DNA from: Pontibacter vulgaris
GTDB taxonomy: Bacteria; Bacteroidota; Bacteroidia; Cytophagales; Hymenobacteraceae
Direction: 5' to 3'
Assembly (NCBI RefSeq): GCF_022758145.1
Contig: NZ_JAJVDH010000002.1
Span: forward strand, 62,001-126,000
Length of the DNA: 64,000 nucleotides
The translations under genes and the position numbers were made by a program. Shown one piece after another: positions 35,558-44,400 of this stretch (position 1 is its first letter; every line of letters starts with the position of its first letter). Below the pieces are notes generated by a model, which made no database searches, had not been told where the DNA came from, and saw only the letters and a program-made list of their open reading frames with translations.

Positions 35558-35578
35558 AAACAATCATCAATTACGAAC

Positions 35579-37096
35579 TTGGAAATAATAAACTCAATAG
35601 TATCGTGGGTAATGAAGAAGCGGATTCATGACATTGATCTGTTCCGGAAATACCCGCACGAAGTACAGGAAGAGCTTTTTCTGAACCTGATAGATACTGC
35701 AAAAGGTACAGATTGGGGCAAAACGTACGGTTATAAAGATATTTCTTCGGTGCGCGAGTTTCAGGAGCGTGTACCCGTTTCTACCTACGAAGACCTGTTT
35801 CCGCAAATAGAACGTGTGCTGAAAGGCGAGCAGAATGTATTGTGGCCGAGCAAAATCGAGTGGTTTGCCAAATCGTCGGGTACCACCAATGCACGAAGCA
35901 AGTATATTCCGGTTAGCCCGGAGTCTTTGGAGGATTGCCATTATAAAGGTGGCAAGGACATGCTCTCGATTTATGTAAATAATTACCCGGAGTCGAAGCT
36001 GTTTACCGGTAAAGCTCTATCTATTGGCGGCAGCCACCGACCAAGCGAGTATAATGCTAAAATTTCCTGTGGCGACGTTTCGGCCGTGATCATGCAGAAT
36101 TTGCCAATTTGGGCAGAAGCTATGCGCACGCCTCCTCTAAAAGTAGCTTTAATGGATAAGTGGGAAGACAAGATCGAGAAGATGCTTGAAACCACTATAC
36201 CGGAAAATGTAACCAGCCTGAGCGGCGTACCTACCTGGACCTACATACTTTTGAAGCGCATTTTAGAAGTTACCGGTAAAAAGGATATCACAGAAGTATG
36301 GCCAAACCTGGAGTTGTTTACGCATGGGGCAGTAGCATTTGGCCCATACCGCCAGCTATTCAGGGAAATCATTCCTACAGATAAGATGAACTACCTGGAA
36401 GTATACAATGCTTCGGAAGGTTTCTTTGGCATACAGGACCAGGTAGGCACAGAAGACGAAATGCTGCTAATGCTGGATTATGGTGTATACTATGAGTTTA
36501 TACCTATGGACCAGGTAGAGGAGGAGAACCCTAAAACACTGACGCTGGACCAGGTGGAACTGGGTAAAAATTACGCTCTTGTGATATCAACTAACGCTGG
36601 CTTGTGGCGCTACAAAATTGGCGATACAATCCGGTTTACCAGCCTTAGCCCTTACCGCATTAAAATTTCCGGGCGTACCAAGCACTTTATTAATGCTTTT
36701 GGCGAAGAGGTGATCGTAGAAAATGCAGAAGTTGCCATTACGAATGCCTGCAATGCCACAGGAGCTATTATCACCAACTTTACGGCCGCACCACTATACA
36801 TGGAAAGCGGAAAGCGTGGCGGGCACGAGTGGCTGATCGAGTTTGAGAAAGAGCCTAATAATTTATCGCAGTTTACACAGGTGCTCGATAGAAGCCTGCG
36901 GGAAATAAACTCGGATTATGACGCCAAGCGCGAAAAAGATATAGCCCTGCAGGAGCCTATTGTGCATGCTGCCCCACGTAATACGTTTACAAACTGGCTG
37001 AGCCATAAAGGTAAGCTGGGAGGCCAGAACAAAGTGCCACGATTGTCTAATTCCCGTGAGTACCTGGAAGAGATCATGCAGGTGAACGGGCTGTAA
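35579..37096 (+). CDS. GH3 auxin-responsive promoter family protein
   Basis: 505 residues. ANL/GH3-type adenylating enzyme fold: KSSGTTNARSKYIPVS near residues 100-115 (ATP-binding loop), YNASEGFFGIQDQ, DYGVYYEFIP, WRYKIGDTIRFT and the C-terminal GRTKHFINAFGEEV. Plant GH3 enzymes conjugate amino acids to acyl acids; the substrate of bacterial members is not known. Start is TTG 35579, giving MEIINSIVSWVMKKR; an ATG 33 bp later would lose this opening helix. The gene follows the S23 pseudogene by 44 bp. Confidence 0.88.
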   Translation: MEIINSIVSWVMKKRIHDIDLFRKYPHEVQEELFLNLIDTAKGTDWGKTYGYKDISSVREFQERVPVSTYEDLFPQIERVLKGEQNVLWPSKIEWFAKSSGTTNARSKYIPVSPESLEDCHYKGGKDMLSIYVNNYPESKLFTGKALSIGGSHRPSEYNAKISCGDVSAVIMQNLPIWAEAMRTPPLKVALMDKWEDKIEKMLETTIPENVTSLSGVPTWTYILLKRILEVTGKKDITEVWPNLELFTHGAVAFGPYRQLFREIIPTDKMNYLEVYNASEGFFGIQDQVGTEDEMLLMLDYGVYYEFIPMDQVEEENPKTLTLDQVELGKNYALVISTNAGLWRYKIGDTIRFTSLSPYRIKISGRTKHFINAFGEEVIVENAEVAITNACNATGAIITNFTAAPLYMESGKRGGHEWLIEFEKEPNNLSQFTQVLDRSLREINSDYDAKREKDIALQEPIVHAAPRNTFTNWLSHKGKLGGQNKVPRLSNSREYLEEIMQVNGL

Positions 37097-37143
37097 TGAG
37101 TTCTGAGTGCTAAGTCACGAATTGATAGAAAGAACATAAAAGG

Positions 37144-37181
37144 AAATCCCCGGCAAGTTTATACCTGCCGGGGATTTTTGT
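37144..37181. terminator. Strong terminator after the GH3 gene
   Basis: AAATCCCCGGCA pairs perfectly with TGCCGGGGATTT across 10 nt, followed by TTGTTT; shared with the convergent AIM24-family gene. Confidence 0.9.
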
Positions 37182-37233
37182 TTGAGTTATAATTGTAAGT
37201 ATAACCTATTCCTAATTAGGGCGCAGCGTCCTT

Positions 37234-38001
37234 TTATTCCAGGAAGTTGCTGAGAATGCTGCCTTCTTTGCGGGCATTCTCGCCGTGCGGCATCAGTGCC
37301 TGAATCAGTTTTTTAACCGGCATAGATTGCAGCCAGACGCGGCCTGTACCACGTAGCGTAGCCAGGAATAAACCTTCGCCGCCAAATATCATCGATTTTA
37401 AACCACCTGCCTGCTGCACACTAAAATCTATACCATCTTCAAAAGCCACTACACAGCCAGTATCTAAGCGCAGCGTTTCGTTGTTGAGTTGTTTCTCTAC
37501 AATGGTACCACCGGCATGTATAAAGGCCATACCATCGCCCTGCATGCGCTGAAGTATAAATCCCTCGCCACCAAAAAAACCTGCTCCTAAGCGCTGGTTA
37601 AAATGTATGCTGAGTTTAGTGCCTAACGCTGCCGCCAGAAAAGCATCGCGCTGTGCAATAAGCGTATTGTTACGAACAGTGCGCAGATCTACAGGAAGTA
37701 TAGTACCCGGGTATGGCGCAGAAAAAGCTACGCGGCTTTTGCCGTGGCCCTGGTGGGTAAAGTGCGTCATAAACAAAGATTCGCCGGTAATAAGGCGCGA
37801 GCCTACAGATACCAGCTTACCTAAAAAGCCTTGCGAGGGGTTAGAGCCATCGCCCATTTTAGTCTGGAAATCAATGCCTTCTTCCATGTAAACCATAGCG
37901 CCGGCTTCGGCAATAACGGTTTCTCTTGGGTCAAGTTCTATCTCCAGCACCTGAATGTCGTTGCCAAAGATTTTGTAGTCAATTTCGTGTGAGTTTCTCA
38001 T
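37234..38001 (-). CDS. TIGR00266/AIM24 family protein
   Basis: 255 residues. AIM24-like double-psi beta sandwich: [20 protein letters not shown]-type opening ([15 protein letters not shown], about residues 32-46), the glycine-rich repeats [24 protein letters not shown] and [23 protein letters not shown]. No signal peptide or membrane helix. Distribution is broad and the molecular function is not known. Confidence 0.88.
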   Translation of the reverse strand: MRNSHEIDYKIFGNDIQVLEIELDPRETVIAEAGAMVYMEEGIDFQTKMGDGSNPSQGFLGKLVSVGSRLITGESLFMTHFTHQGHGKSRVAFSAPYPGTILPVDLRTVRNNTLIAQRDAFLAAALGTKLSIHFNQRLGAGFFGGEGFILQRMQGDGMAFIHAGGTIVEKQLNNETLRLDTGCVVAFEDGIDFSVQQAGGLKSMIFGGEGLFLATLRGTGRVWLQSMPVKKLIQALMPHGENARKEGSILSNFLE

Positions 38002-38045
38002 AGTTTATAGTTCTACAGTAGTTTCAATGGCAATATAAGCTTTTG

Positions 38046-38390
38046 TTAAAGCTCTTCTTCTTCGTCAGCGTCTTTTTTAACGCGTGGTGGCAGTTCGTCT
38101 TCATCCGAAACAGTATTGGTATTGCGCACAAAATCCTCATCTGTTTCTTCTGTTTCCTCACTTTCCTGTACATGGTATTCCTCTTCTTCCTCACGTTTTG
38201 CCTTTTCGGCGGCATCACGTTTCACAAGCTTTTTATCTTCCACGTTTTTGTTCAGGAATTCGTTTATCTGGTCGATATTATAGTTGGAGGTAATTTCGCC
38301 CTGTGGGTTTACTTTGATTTCGAAGCCTTCTAAATCTTTATGAACCCGAGCCTTTTTCTTGCCTTTATCTTCTTTTTTATTCTTAGCCAT
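38046..38390 (-). CDS. Highly charged conserved hypothetical protein
   Basis: 114 residues, not recognised. A Lys-rich start (AKNKKEDKGKKKARVHKD), a short ordered part (FEIKVNPQGEITSNYNIDQINEFLNKN) and an acidic, probably disordered tail (KREEEEEYHVQESEETEETDED). No membrane segment or metal motif. It sits between the gltX terminator and the AIM24 gene on the same strand. Confidence 0.7.
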   Translation of the reverse strand: MAKNKKEDKGKKKARVHKDLEGFEIKVNPQGEITSNYNIDQINEFLNKNVEDKKLVKRDAAEKAKREEEEEYHVQESEETEETDEDFVRNTNTVSDEDELPPRVKKDADEEEEL

Positions 38391-38465
38391 ACTTTTATTC
38401 TTTTATACTTATGATGTATAAGAGAAGAGGCTGCAATAAGTTACACAACGCCAGGTATAGCCAAC

Positions 38466-38498
38466 AAAAAAAGGCCAACCAATTAAGGTTAGCCTTTT
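38466..38498 (-). terminator. Intrinsic terminator of gltX
   Basis: On the minus strand AAAAGGCTAACC pairs with GGTTGGCCTTTT across TTAATT, followed by TTTTGTTGG. Confidence 0.85.
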
Positions 38499-38520
38499 AT
38501 ACTTTGCAATGGGGTTATAC

Positions 38521-40062
38521 TTAAGCCGAAGCGTAGCTGCTTAATTTTGCGATAGCTGTTTCTATTCTGCTAACAGTTTCTTCTTTACCGATAACCTCGA
38601 TGATGTGCATTAGATCCGGGCCGGCTTCGGCACCTGTTACAGCCAGGCGCAACGCCTGCATAACCTGACCTATTTTCATGCCCTGGCGCTCCAGTACACT
38701 ATTCAGCAGCTCTTTTACGGTATCAGCATTGAAGTTTTGAAGCGATGGAAGCTCGTTCTTGAATTCCTCGAAAACGGCTACTGCCTGGCTATTCCATTTT
38801 TTAGAAGCCACTTTCTCGCTATACTCTGTTGGAGCAACAAAAAAGTAAGCCGCCTCGCGCCAGAACTCCTGCGGAAAGCTTACGCGCTCCTTCATCAGGC
38901 CGGCAATCTTTTCAGCTTTCTCGTGGGAGCAGTCAATATTATGCTCTTTCAGAGCATCCAGCAGGTAGTCAGCTAATTCAGCATCTGGTTTGGCACGCAG
39001 GTACTGCTCGTTAAACCAACGGGCTTTCTGAATATCAAAACGGGTACCTGATTTACCGATTCTTTCTATTGAGAACTCATTAGCCAGTTCATCCATTGAG
39101 AAGATTTCCTGCTGCGTGCCCGGGTTCCAGCCTAGGAATGCCAGGAAGTTCACAAAGGCCTCCGGTAAATAGCCGCTCTCGCGGTAACCTGAAGAAATTT
39201 CGCCTGAGAATGGGTCCTGCCAGCGTAGCGGGAATACCGGGAAGCCCAGTTTATCGCCATCACGCTTGCTAAGTTTACCGTTTCCGTCTGGCTTCAGTAA
39301 CAGTGGTAAGTGCGCAAATTCAGGCATCGTATCTTCCCAGCCCAGGTAACGGTATAGCAACACGTGCAACGGCGCCGATGGTAACCATTCCTCCCCACGA
39401 ATCACGTGAGAGATCTTCATCAGGTGGTCATCTACAATGTTAGCCAGGTGGTAGGTAGGCATACCATCCGACTTCATCAGTACTTTATCATCAATGGCAG
39501 AAGAGTGAACCATAACCCAACCACGGATCAGGTCTTTTAAACGAATCTCTTCTTTGCGCGGTACTTTTAAACGGATAACATAAGGAGCGCCAGAATCTAA
39601 AAGCTTTTTAACTTCATCTTCGGGCATAGTAAGCGAATTACGCATGGTAGCGCGGGTAATAGCGTTATACTGTGGCGTAGCCACCTTAGCAGCTTTTAAA
39701 CGCTCACGCATTGCTTCCAGCTCTTCGGCAGTATCAAAAGCATAGTAGGCATGGCCGCTTTCAATCAGCTGCATGGCATACTGCATGTACATTGGCTTGC
39801 GCTCCGACTGACGGTAAGGCGCATACGGGCCGCCATCCCATGGGCTTTCGTCCAGCTTAATGCCACACCACTCCAGCGACTCGCGGATATAATCTTCGGC
39901 GCCCGGCACAAAACGGTTCTGATCGGTATCTTCGATGCGAAGGATCATAGTGCCGCCGGTTTTTTTAGCCAGCAGGTAGTTGTATAAGGCTGTGCGCACG
40001 CCGCCAATATGGAGAGGCCCGGTAGGGCTTGGGGCAAAGCGTACTCTTACTTCTCTTTCCAT
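38521..40062 (-). CDS. gltX: Glutamyl-tRNA synthetase
   Basis: 513 residues. Charges tRNA-Glu. Class I motifs: PSPTGPLHIGG at the N-terminus (HIGG residues 18-21) and KLSKRDGDKLGFPV, the KMSKS equivalent, near residue 262. The tRNA-binding C-terminal part is of normal length. A -7 box lies 38 bp before the start and a terminator follows. Confidence 0.96.
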   Translation of the reverse strand: MEREVRVRFAPSPTGPLHIGGVRTALYNYLLAKKTGGTMILRIEDTDQNRFVPGAEDYIRESLEWCGIKLDESPWDGGPYAPYRQSERKPMYMQYAMQLIESGHAYYAFDTAEELEAMRERLKAAKVATPQYNAITRATMRNSLTMPEDEVKKLLDSGAPYVIRLKVPRKEEIRLKDLIRGWVMVHSSAIDDKVLMKSDGMPTYHLANIVDDHLMKISHVIRGEEWLPSAPLHVLLYRYLGWEDTMPEFAHLPLLLKPDGNGKLSKRDGDKLGFPVFPLRWQDPFSGEISSGYRESGYLPEAFVNFLAFLGWNPGTQQEIFSMDELANEFSIERIGKSGTRFDIQKARWFNEQYLRAKPDAELADYLLDALKEHNIDCSHEKAEKIAGLMKERVSFPQEFWREAAYFFVAPTEYSEKVASKKWNSQAVAVFEEFKNELPSLQNFNADTVKELLNSVLERQGMKIGQVMQALRLAVTGAEAGPDLMHIIEVIGKEETVSRIETAIAKLSSYASA

Positions 40063-40100
40063 GTATCTTTTATTCTATTCTGTGCATTTCTAAAACTGAG

Positions 40101-40108
40101 CAAAGGTA
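40101..40108 (-). promoter_or_regulatory. -7 promoter box (TACCTTTG) of gltX
   Basis: Exact TAnnTTTG on the minus strand (CAAAGGTA on the plus strand), 38 bp before the gltX ATG. Confidence 0.45.
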
Positions 40109-40213
40109 CAAAATAAAGTATCGTTTCGATAATAGTTATACCCGGGTTTGCAGGGCGCCGGCTCAGAAACACCATAATCAGCAGATTCCGTATCTGTTTA
40201 AGGTAGATTTATA

Positions 40214-41236
40214 GTGTACTACATGGTGCGAAAGCGGTTACATATGACCTGGGGCCTGCTCAAGGAAACTTATCTTGAGTTTATAGATAACAATGCCTTT
40301 CAGAAAGGGGCTGCGCTGGCGTATTACACTATTTTTGCTTTGCCGCCCATGCTCATCATTATCATTAGTGCCGCCGGTTTTTTCTTTGGCAGGCAGGCCG
40401 TGTCCGGCGAAATTTATTACCAGATAAAAGACATGATCGGCTCTGAAGGCGCTTATCAGGTGCAGCAGATGGTAGAGAATGTTAACCGGTTCACCAATCT
40501 CAGTTTTGCTACAGTGTTAGGCGTTGTCACCCTTTTTCTGGCTGCTACAGGGGTGTTTATCTCGCTGCAGGATTCCCTGAACGAAGTATGGCAGGTGCGG
40601 CCTAAGCCCAAGTATGGCTACCTGAAACTGTTCCTGGACCGGTTATTATCTTTCGGGCTCATACTTTTTATTGCTGTACTTCTGTTGCTGTCGCTCTTAT
40701 CCAATTCTGTTCTGGTAGCCATCAGCGCTTTCCTGGAAGCCCGCATGCCTGATTGGGTATTGTTTATACTTCACTTAAGCGATTTTGCCACATCGTTTGT
40801 GATAATGGCGGTTATGTTTGCCTGTATTTACAAGTTTTTGCCCGATGCCAAAATAAGATGGCGCGATGTATGGGTTGGGGCTTTGGTAACGGCTGTGCTT
40901 TTTTCGGTAGCCAAAAGCCTGATCGGGTTATACCTGGGCACTAGTAATCTGTCGTCTATTTATGGGGCGGCCGGCTCTGTGGTAGTCATACTTACCTGGG
41001 TGTTCTTTACCTCCCAGATCATTTTTTTCGGGGCAGTTTTTACGTTTGTGTATTCGCGTAAGTATGGCTTTAATATTTATCCTGCAGATTATGCCGTGCG
41101 TGTGATTAAGGAAGAAATGGAAGTAGGCAAATCGGCTGTAAATGCAGAACCGGGTAAGCACGAAAAAGAAGCATACGGCGAAGAGGAAGAAGAAATAAGT
41201 GAAGAAGAGAACCTGGCCGCAGGCGAGAACATTTAA
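40214..41236 (+). CDS. YihY/virulence factor BrkB family membrane protein
   Basis: 340 residues with six hydrophobic segments. Family pattern: KGAALAYYTIFALPPMLIIII (about residues 32-52), FLAATGVFISLQDSLNEVW, YKFLPDAKIRWRDVWVGALVTA, and YGAAGSVVVILTWVFFTSQIIFFGAVFT. An acidic C-tail (EEEEEISEEEN) follows. The start is GTG 40214; ATG 40223 is the alternative. The family was once mis-called ribonuclease BN; function is uncertain. Confidence 0.9.
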   Translation: MYYMVRKRLHMTWGLLKETYLEFIDNNAFQKGAALAYYTIFALPPMLIIIISAAGFFFGRQAVSGEIYYQIKDMIGSEGAYQVQQMVENVNRFTNLSFATVLGVVTLFLAATGVFISLQDSLNEVWQVRPKPKYGYLKLFLDRLLSFGLILFIAVLLLLSLLSNSVLVAISAFLEARMPDWVLFILHLSDFATSFVIMAVMFACIYKFLPDAKIRWRDVWVGALVTAVLFSVAKSLIGLYLGTSNLSSIYGAAGSVVVILTWVFFTSQIIFFGAVFTFVYSRKYGFNIYPADYAVRVIKEEMEVGKSAVNAEPGKHEKEAYGEEEEEISEEENLAAGENI

Positions 41237-41256
41237 AGCAATAGCTTAACCTCAAT

Positions 41257-41300
41257 AAAGTATAAAGCCTGCTTGTAGTAGCGAGCAGGCTTTATACTTT
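41257..41300. terminator. Terminator with an inverted AAGTATA pair in its stem
   Basis: AAAGTATAAAGCCTGCT pairs perfectly with AGCAGGCTTTATACTTT (17 bp) across a 10-nt loop, between the convergent yihY-type and ridA genes. Confidence 0.85.
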
Positions 41301-41303
41301 GGG

Positions 41304-41684
41304 TTACTTAACTGCGATGCAGGAAATTTCTACATTCACATCTTTTGGCAGGCGGCTAACCTCTACAGTTTCGCGGGCAGGTGGGTTGCTGGTGAAATAG
41401 CTGCCGTACGTTTCGTTTATCTTACCAAAGTTGTTCAGGTCTTTTACGAAGATAGAGCACTTTACTACGTTGCTGAAATCCATGCCGGCCTCAGTAAGTA
41501 TAAACTGCAGGTTTTTCATTACCATGTGTGTTTCTTCTTCTATGTTGCCCGTTACCAGTTCGCCGGTCTGCTGGTTTAGCGGTATCTGGCCTGAAACATA
41601 AAGTACGCCGTTGGCCATAGTTGCCTGGCTGTAAGGGCCGATAGGAGCCGGCGCGTTCTGTGAGTTAACAATGGTATGTGCCAT
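41304..41684 (-). CDS. ridA: RidA family deaminase
   Basis: 126 residues, whole RidA/YjgF fold. Hydrolyses reactive imine/enamine intermediates from serine/threonine dehydratase. Conserved: APIGPYSQATMANGVLYVSGQIPLN, VMKNLQFILTEAGMDFSNVVKCSIFVKDLNNF, and NPPARETVEVSRLPKD with the active-site Arg near residue 105. Confidence 0.95.
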   Translation of the reverse strand: MAHTIVNSQNAPAPIGPYSQATMANGVLYVSGQIPLNQQTGELVTGNIEEETHMVMKNLQFILTEAGMDFSNVVKCSIFVKDLNNFGKINETYGSYFTSNPPARETVEVSRLPKDVNVEISCIAVK

Positions 41685-41716
41685 TCTGAATAAGTTTAAA
41701 TGTTTATCTTTACCAT

Positions 41717-41724
41717 CAAAAGTA
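41717..41724 (-). promoter_or_regulatory. -7 promoter box (TACTTTTG) of ridA
   Basis: Exact TAnnTTTG on the minus strand, about 32 bp before the ridA ATG; it overlaps the leader of the divergent 3HCDH gene. Confidence 0.45.
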
Positions 41725-41731
41725 CAGAAAT

Positions 41732-42418
41732 ATGCACATAGTTGTTTTGGCTGGGCCTGAAATGGCCGCTGAGTTTAAACTGAAATTTCCTGAAAGTGGC
41801 AGTAGCCACCGGTTTTCGTTTTTGCATAGCCACAGCCTGATAGATGAGCAGCTGGAGCCTACTGATATTGTATTTGATTTTCTGATATACCAATACCCGG
41901 AGCGGCTAAGCTATTATGCACCGGAGCAGGTGGTATTTTGTAATACCGCTACAGCCCAACTTGCCGCAATGGTTAAGCAGGCCGGATTGGCTGGGCATCC
42001 GTGCACACTTTTTGGCTTTAACGGTCTGCCCTCTTTGTTTAACAGGCCGGTTTTAGAAGTTAGCCTGATCAACTCAGATGATGAAGAAAGATTAAAAGCA
42101 ATCTGCGAAGAACTAGGTACAGATTATTTGCTGGTAGAAGACCGTGTGGGCATGGTTACGCCACGTATGCTGTGCATGATCATTAACGAAGCGTGCTATA
42201 CTTTGCAGGAGCGCACAGCAGGTATAAATGATATTGATTTAGGTATGAAACTTGGCACAAATTACCCGAAAGGGCCATTTGAGTGGGCTAACCAGATCGG
42301 GGTAGCCAATGTATACCATGTGCTGGAAGCTATGTACAACGATACAAAAGAAGAACGCTACAAAGTATGCCCGTTGCTGAAAACCAAATACCTTACAGGC
42401 CAAAAGTTTGAAGTATAG
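41732..42418 (+). CDS. 3-hydroxyacyl-CoA dehydrogenase C-terminal-domain protein
   Basis: 228 residues. The C-terminal half is the 3HCDH helical domain: DRVGMVTPRMLCMIINEACY, DIDLGMKLGTNYPKGPFEWANQIG (about 129-185). The N-terminal half is short and lacks the GxGxxG NAD loop, so activity as a dehydrogenase on its own is doubtful. It may work with a partner or bind the CoA substrate. Divergent from ridA across 47 bp. Confidence 0.75.
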   Translation: MHIVVLAGPEMAAEFKLKFPESGSSHRFSFLHSHSLIDEQLEPTDIVFDFLIYQYPERLSYYAPEQVVFCNTATAQLAAMVKQAGLAGHPCTLFGFNGLPSLFNRPVLEVSLINSDDEERLKAICEELGTDYLLVEDRVGMVTPRMLCMIINEACYTLQERTAGINDIDLGMKLGTNYPKGPFEWANQIGVANVYHVLEAMYNDTKEERYKVCPLLKTKYLTGQKFEV

Positions 42419-42442
42419 CCGTAACTATAAAGTATAAGTATA

Positions 42443-42473
42443 AAAAAAGGAGACCTGTTCTGGGTCTCCTTTT
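42443..42473. terminator. Terminator between the 3HCDH gene and glmS
   Basis: AAAAGGAGACC pairs with GGTCTCCTTTT across TGTTCTG; convergent genes share it. Confidence 0.9.
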
Positions 42474-42494
42474 GTGTTTTATAGTAAATATAGA

Positions 42495-44330
42495 TTACTC
42501 TACTGTTACTGATTTTGCCAGGTTACGAGGCTGGTCTACATTACAGCCACGCATTACAGCAATGTGGTAAGAAAGTAACTGCAACGGAATTACCGATAGC
42601 AATGGCACCAGGTGCTCGCTTGTTTCCGGTACTTCAATCACATAGTCAGCCATGGCAGGTATCACATTATCGCCTTCTGTTACGATGGCAATAACACGGC
42701 CTTTGCGCGCACGCACTTCCTGAATGTTAGAAACGATCTTCTCATATGAGCTATCCTTAGTAGCAATAACTACAACCGGCATCTGCGCATCAATTAAAGC
42801 AATCGGGCCGTGTTTCATTTCGGCAGCCGGATAACCCTCTGCATGTATGTAAGAAATCTCTTTTAGCTTAAGGGCACCTTCCAGCGCAACCGGGAAGTTG
42901 TAACCACGACCTAAGTATAAGAAGTTTGTTGCATCTTTAAACATCGCCGATATTTCCTGAATCTGCTCATCAAGTTGCAGGGCTTTTTCAACCTTATCAG
43001 GTATGTTTTCAAGCTCAACCATCAGCTCATGTAGTTTGGTAGTTTCCAGCGTGCCACGCTTGCTGCCAATAATCATGGCCACCAGCGTAAGTACTGTTAC
43101 CTGTGCTGTAAAGGCTTTTGTACTTGCCACACCAATTTCAGGGCCGGCGTGTGTGTAAGCACCTGCATCTGTAGCGCGTGCAATAGAAGAACCTACCACG
43201 TTACAGATACCGAAAATAGTAGCTCCTTTCGATTTTGCCAGCTCAATGGCTGCCAGCGTATCTGCCGTTTCACCCGATTGTGAAATAGCAATTACAATAT
43301 CCTTTTCGCTGATAATTGGGTTGCGGTAACGGAATTCAGAAGCATATTCTACTTCTACAGGTATGCGGGCCAGGTCTTCGATCAGGTATTCGGCTACCAG
43401 GCCGGCATGCCACGAAGTACCACAGGCAACAATAATGATACGCTCGGCATTCACGAATTTATTTTCGAATTCGCGTATACCCCCCATCATCATGTGGTTG
43501 CTTTCCGCTATCATGCGGCCGCGCATGCTGTCAAGTATAGAGCGTGGCTGCTCAAAAATTTCTTTCAGCATAAAATGCTCGTAGCCACCTTTTTCTATCG
43601 ACTCTAACGCCATTTCAAGGCGCTGTACATAAGGCGTTTGCTTAACATCTTCTTTAGAGCGGATATCCAGTTCGCCATTTTTGATCACAGCAATTTCATG
43701 ATCATTCAGGTAAATTACATCGCTGGTATACTCTATAATCGGAGTTGCATCAGAAGCCAGGAAATATTCGCCTTGCCCAACACCAACTACCAACGGGCTA
43801 CCTTTTCGGGCTGCTACCAATTGGTCTGGGTCATCTTTAGAAAGCACTACGATGGCATAAGCACCTACTACTTCATGCAATGCCAGGCGTACTGCTTCTT
43901 CCAAAGAGCAGTGGTTATTTGTTCTGATGTCTTCGATCAGGTTGATGAAAACTTCCGAATCGGTTTCGCTCTGGAAAGTATGGCCTTTCTCTAAAAGAAG
44001 AGTTTTAAGAGCAGCGTAATTTTCTATTATACCATTATGTATAATGGCAATGCTTTTAGAGCTAGAAAAGTGAGGGTGCGCGTTTACATCATTTGGCTCA
44101 CCGTGAGTTGCCCAACGCGTGTGGCCCATACCAATATGACCATGCACATCCTTCTCAGCAATAAATGCCTCCAGTTCGCTTACTTTGCCCTTCTTTTTGT
44201 AAACATTCAATGATTCATTCATCAAAGCGATGCCTGCGCTATCATACCCTCTGTATTCTAATCGCTTCAGACCCTTGATAATAATCGGGCATGCTTCTCT
44301 ATGCCCTACATATGCTACAATTCCACACAT
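42495..44330 (-). CDS. glmS: Glutamine-fructose-6-phosphate aminotransferase (isomerizing)
   Basis: 611 residues. Makes glucosamine-6-phosphate for peptidoglycan and LPS. Glutaminase domain opens MCGIVAYVGHREACP with the Cys nucleophile at position 2, plus GHTRWATHGEPN and EYFLASDATP; two SIS domains follow (ACGTSWHAGL, ISQSGETADTLAAIE, GRGYNFPVALEGALKLKEISY), ending LAKSVTVE. No glmS ribozyme core is visible upstream. Confidence 0.97.
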   Translation of the reverse strand: MCGIVAYVGHREACPIIIKGLKRLEYRGYDSAGIALMNESLNVYKKKGKVSELEAFIAEKDVHGHIGMGHTRWATHGEPNDVNAHPHFSSSKSIAIIHNGIIENYAALKTLLLEKGHTFQSETDSEVFINLIEDIRTNNHCSLEEAVRLALHEVVGAYAIVVLSKDDPDQLVAARKGSPLVVGVGQGEYFLASDATPIIEYTSDVIYLNDHEIAVIKNGELDIRSKEDVKQTPYVQRLEMALESIEKGGYEHFMLKEIFEQPRSILDSMRGRMIAESNHMMMGGIREFENKFVNAERIIIVACGTSWHAGLVAEYLIEDLARIPVEVEYASEFRYRNPIISEKDIVIAISQSGETADTLAAIELAKSKGATIFGICNVVGSSIARATDAGAYTHAGPEIGVASTKAFTAQVTVLTLVAMIIGSKRGTLETTKLHELMVELENIPDKVEKALQLDEQIQEISAMFKDATNFLYLGRGYNFPVALEGALKLKEISYIHAEGYPAAEMKHGPIALIDAQMPVVVIATKDSSYEKIVSNIQEVRARKGRVIAIVTEGDNVIPAMADYVIEVPETSEHLVPLLSVIPLQLLSYHIAVMRGCNVDQPRNLAKSVTVE

Positions 44331-44351
44331 ATAATTTTATCTATAAAATAT

Positions 44352-44377
44352 AATAGGTACCCGTAAAGGTACCTATT
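44352..44377. terminator. Hairpin between the DUF4270 gene and glmS
   Basis: AATAGGTAC (44352-44360) pairs with GTACCTATT (44369-44377) across 8 nt. It lies downstream of the minus-strand DUF4270 gene and upstream of glmS; no long T-run, so it may be a weak terminator or an operator-like palindrome. Confidence 0.5.
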
Positions 44378-44400
44378 TCTCAAATATGAATATAAATTTT

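Noticed and set aside
44331-44400. glmS ribozyme upstream of glmS
   Set aside because: The 70-bp space holds only a short palindrome and no ribozyme core.
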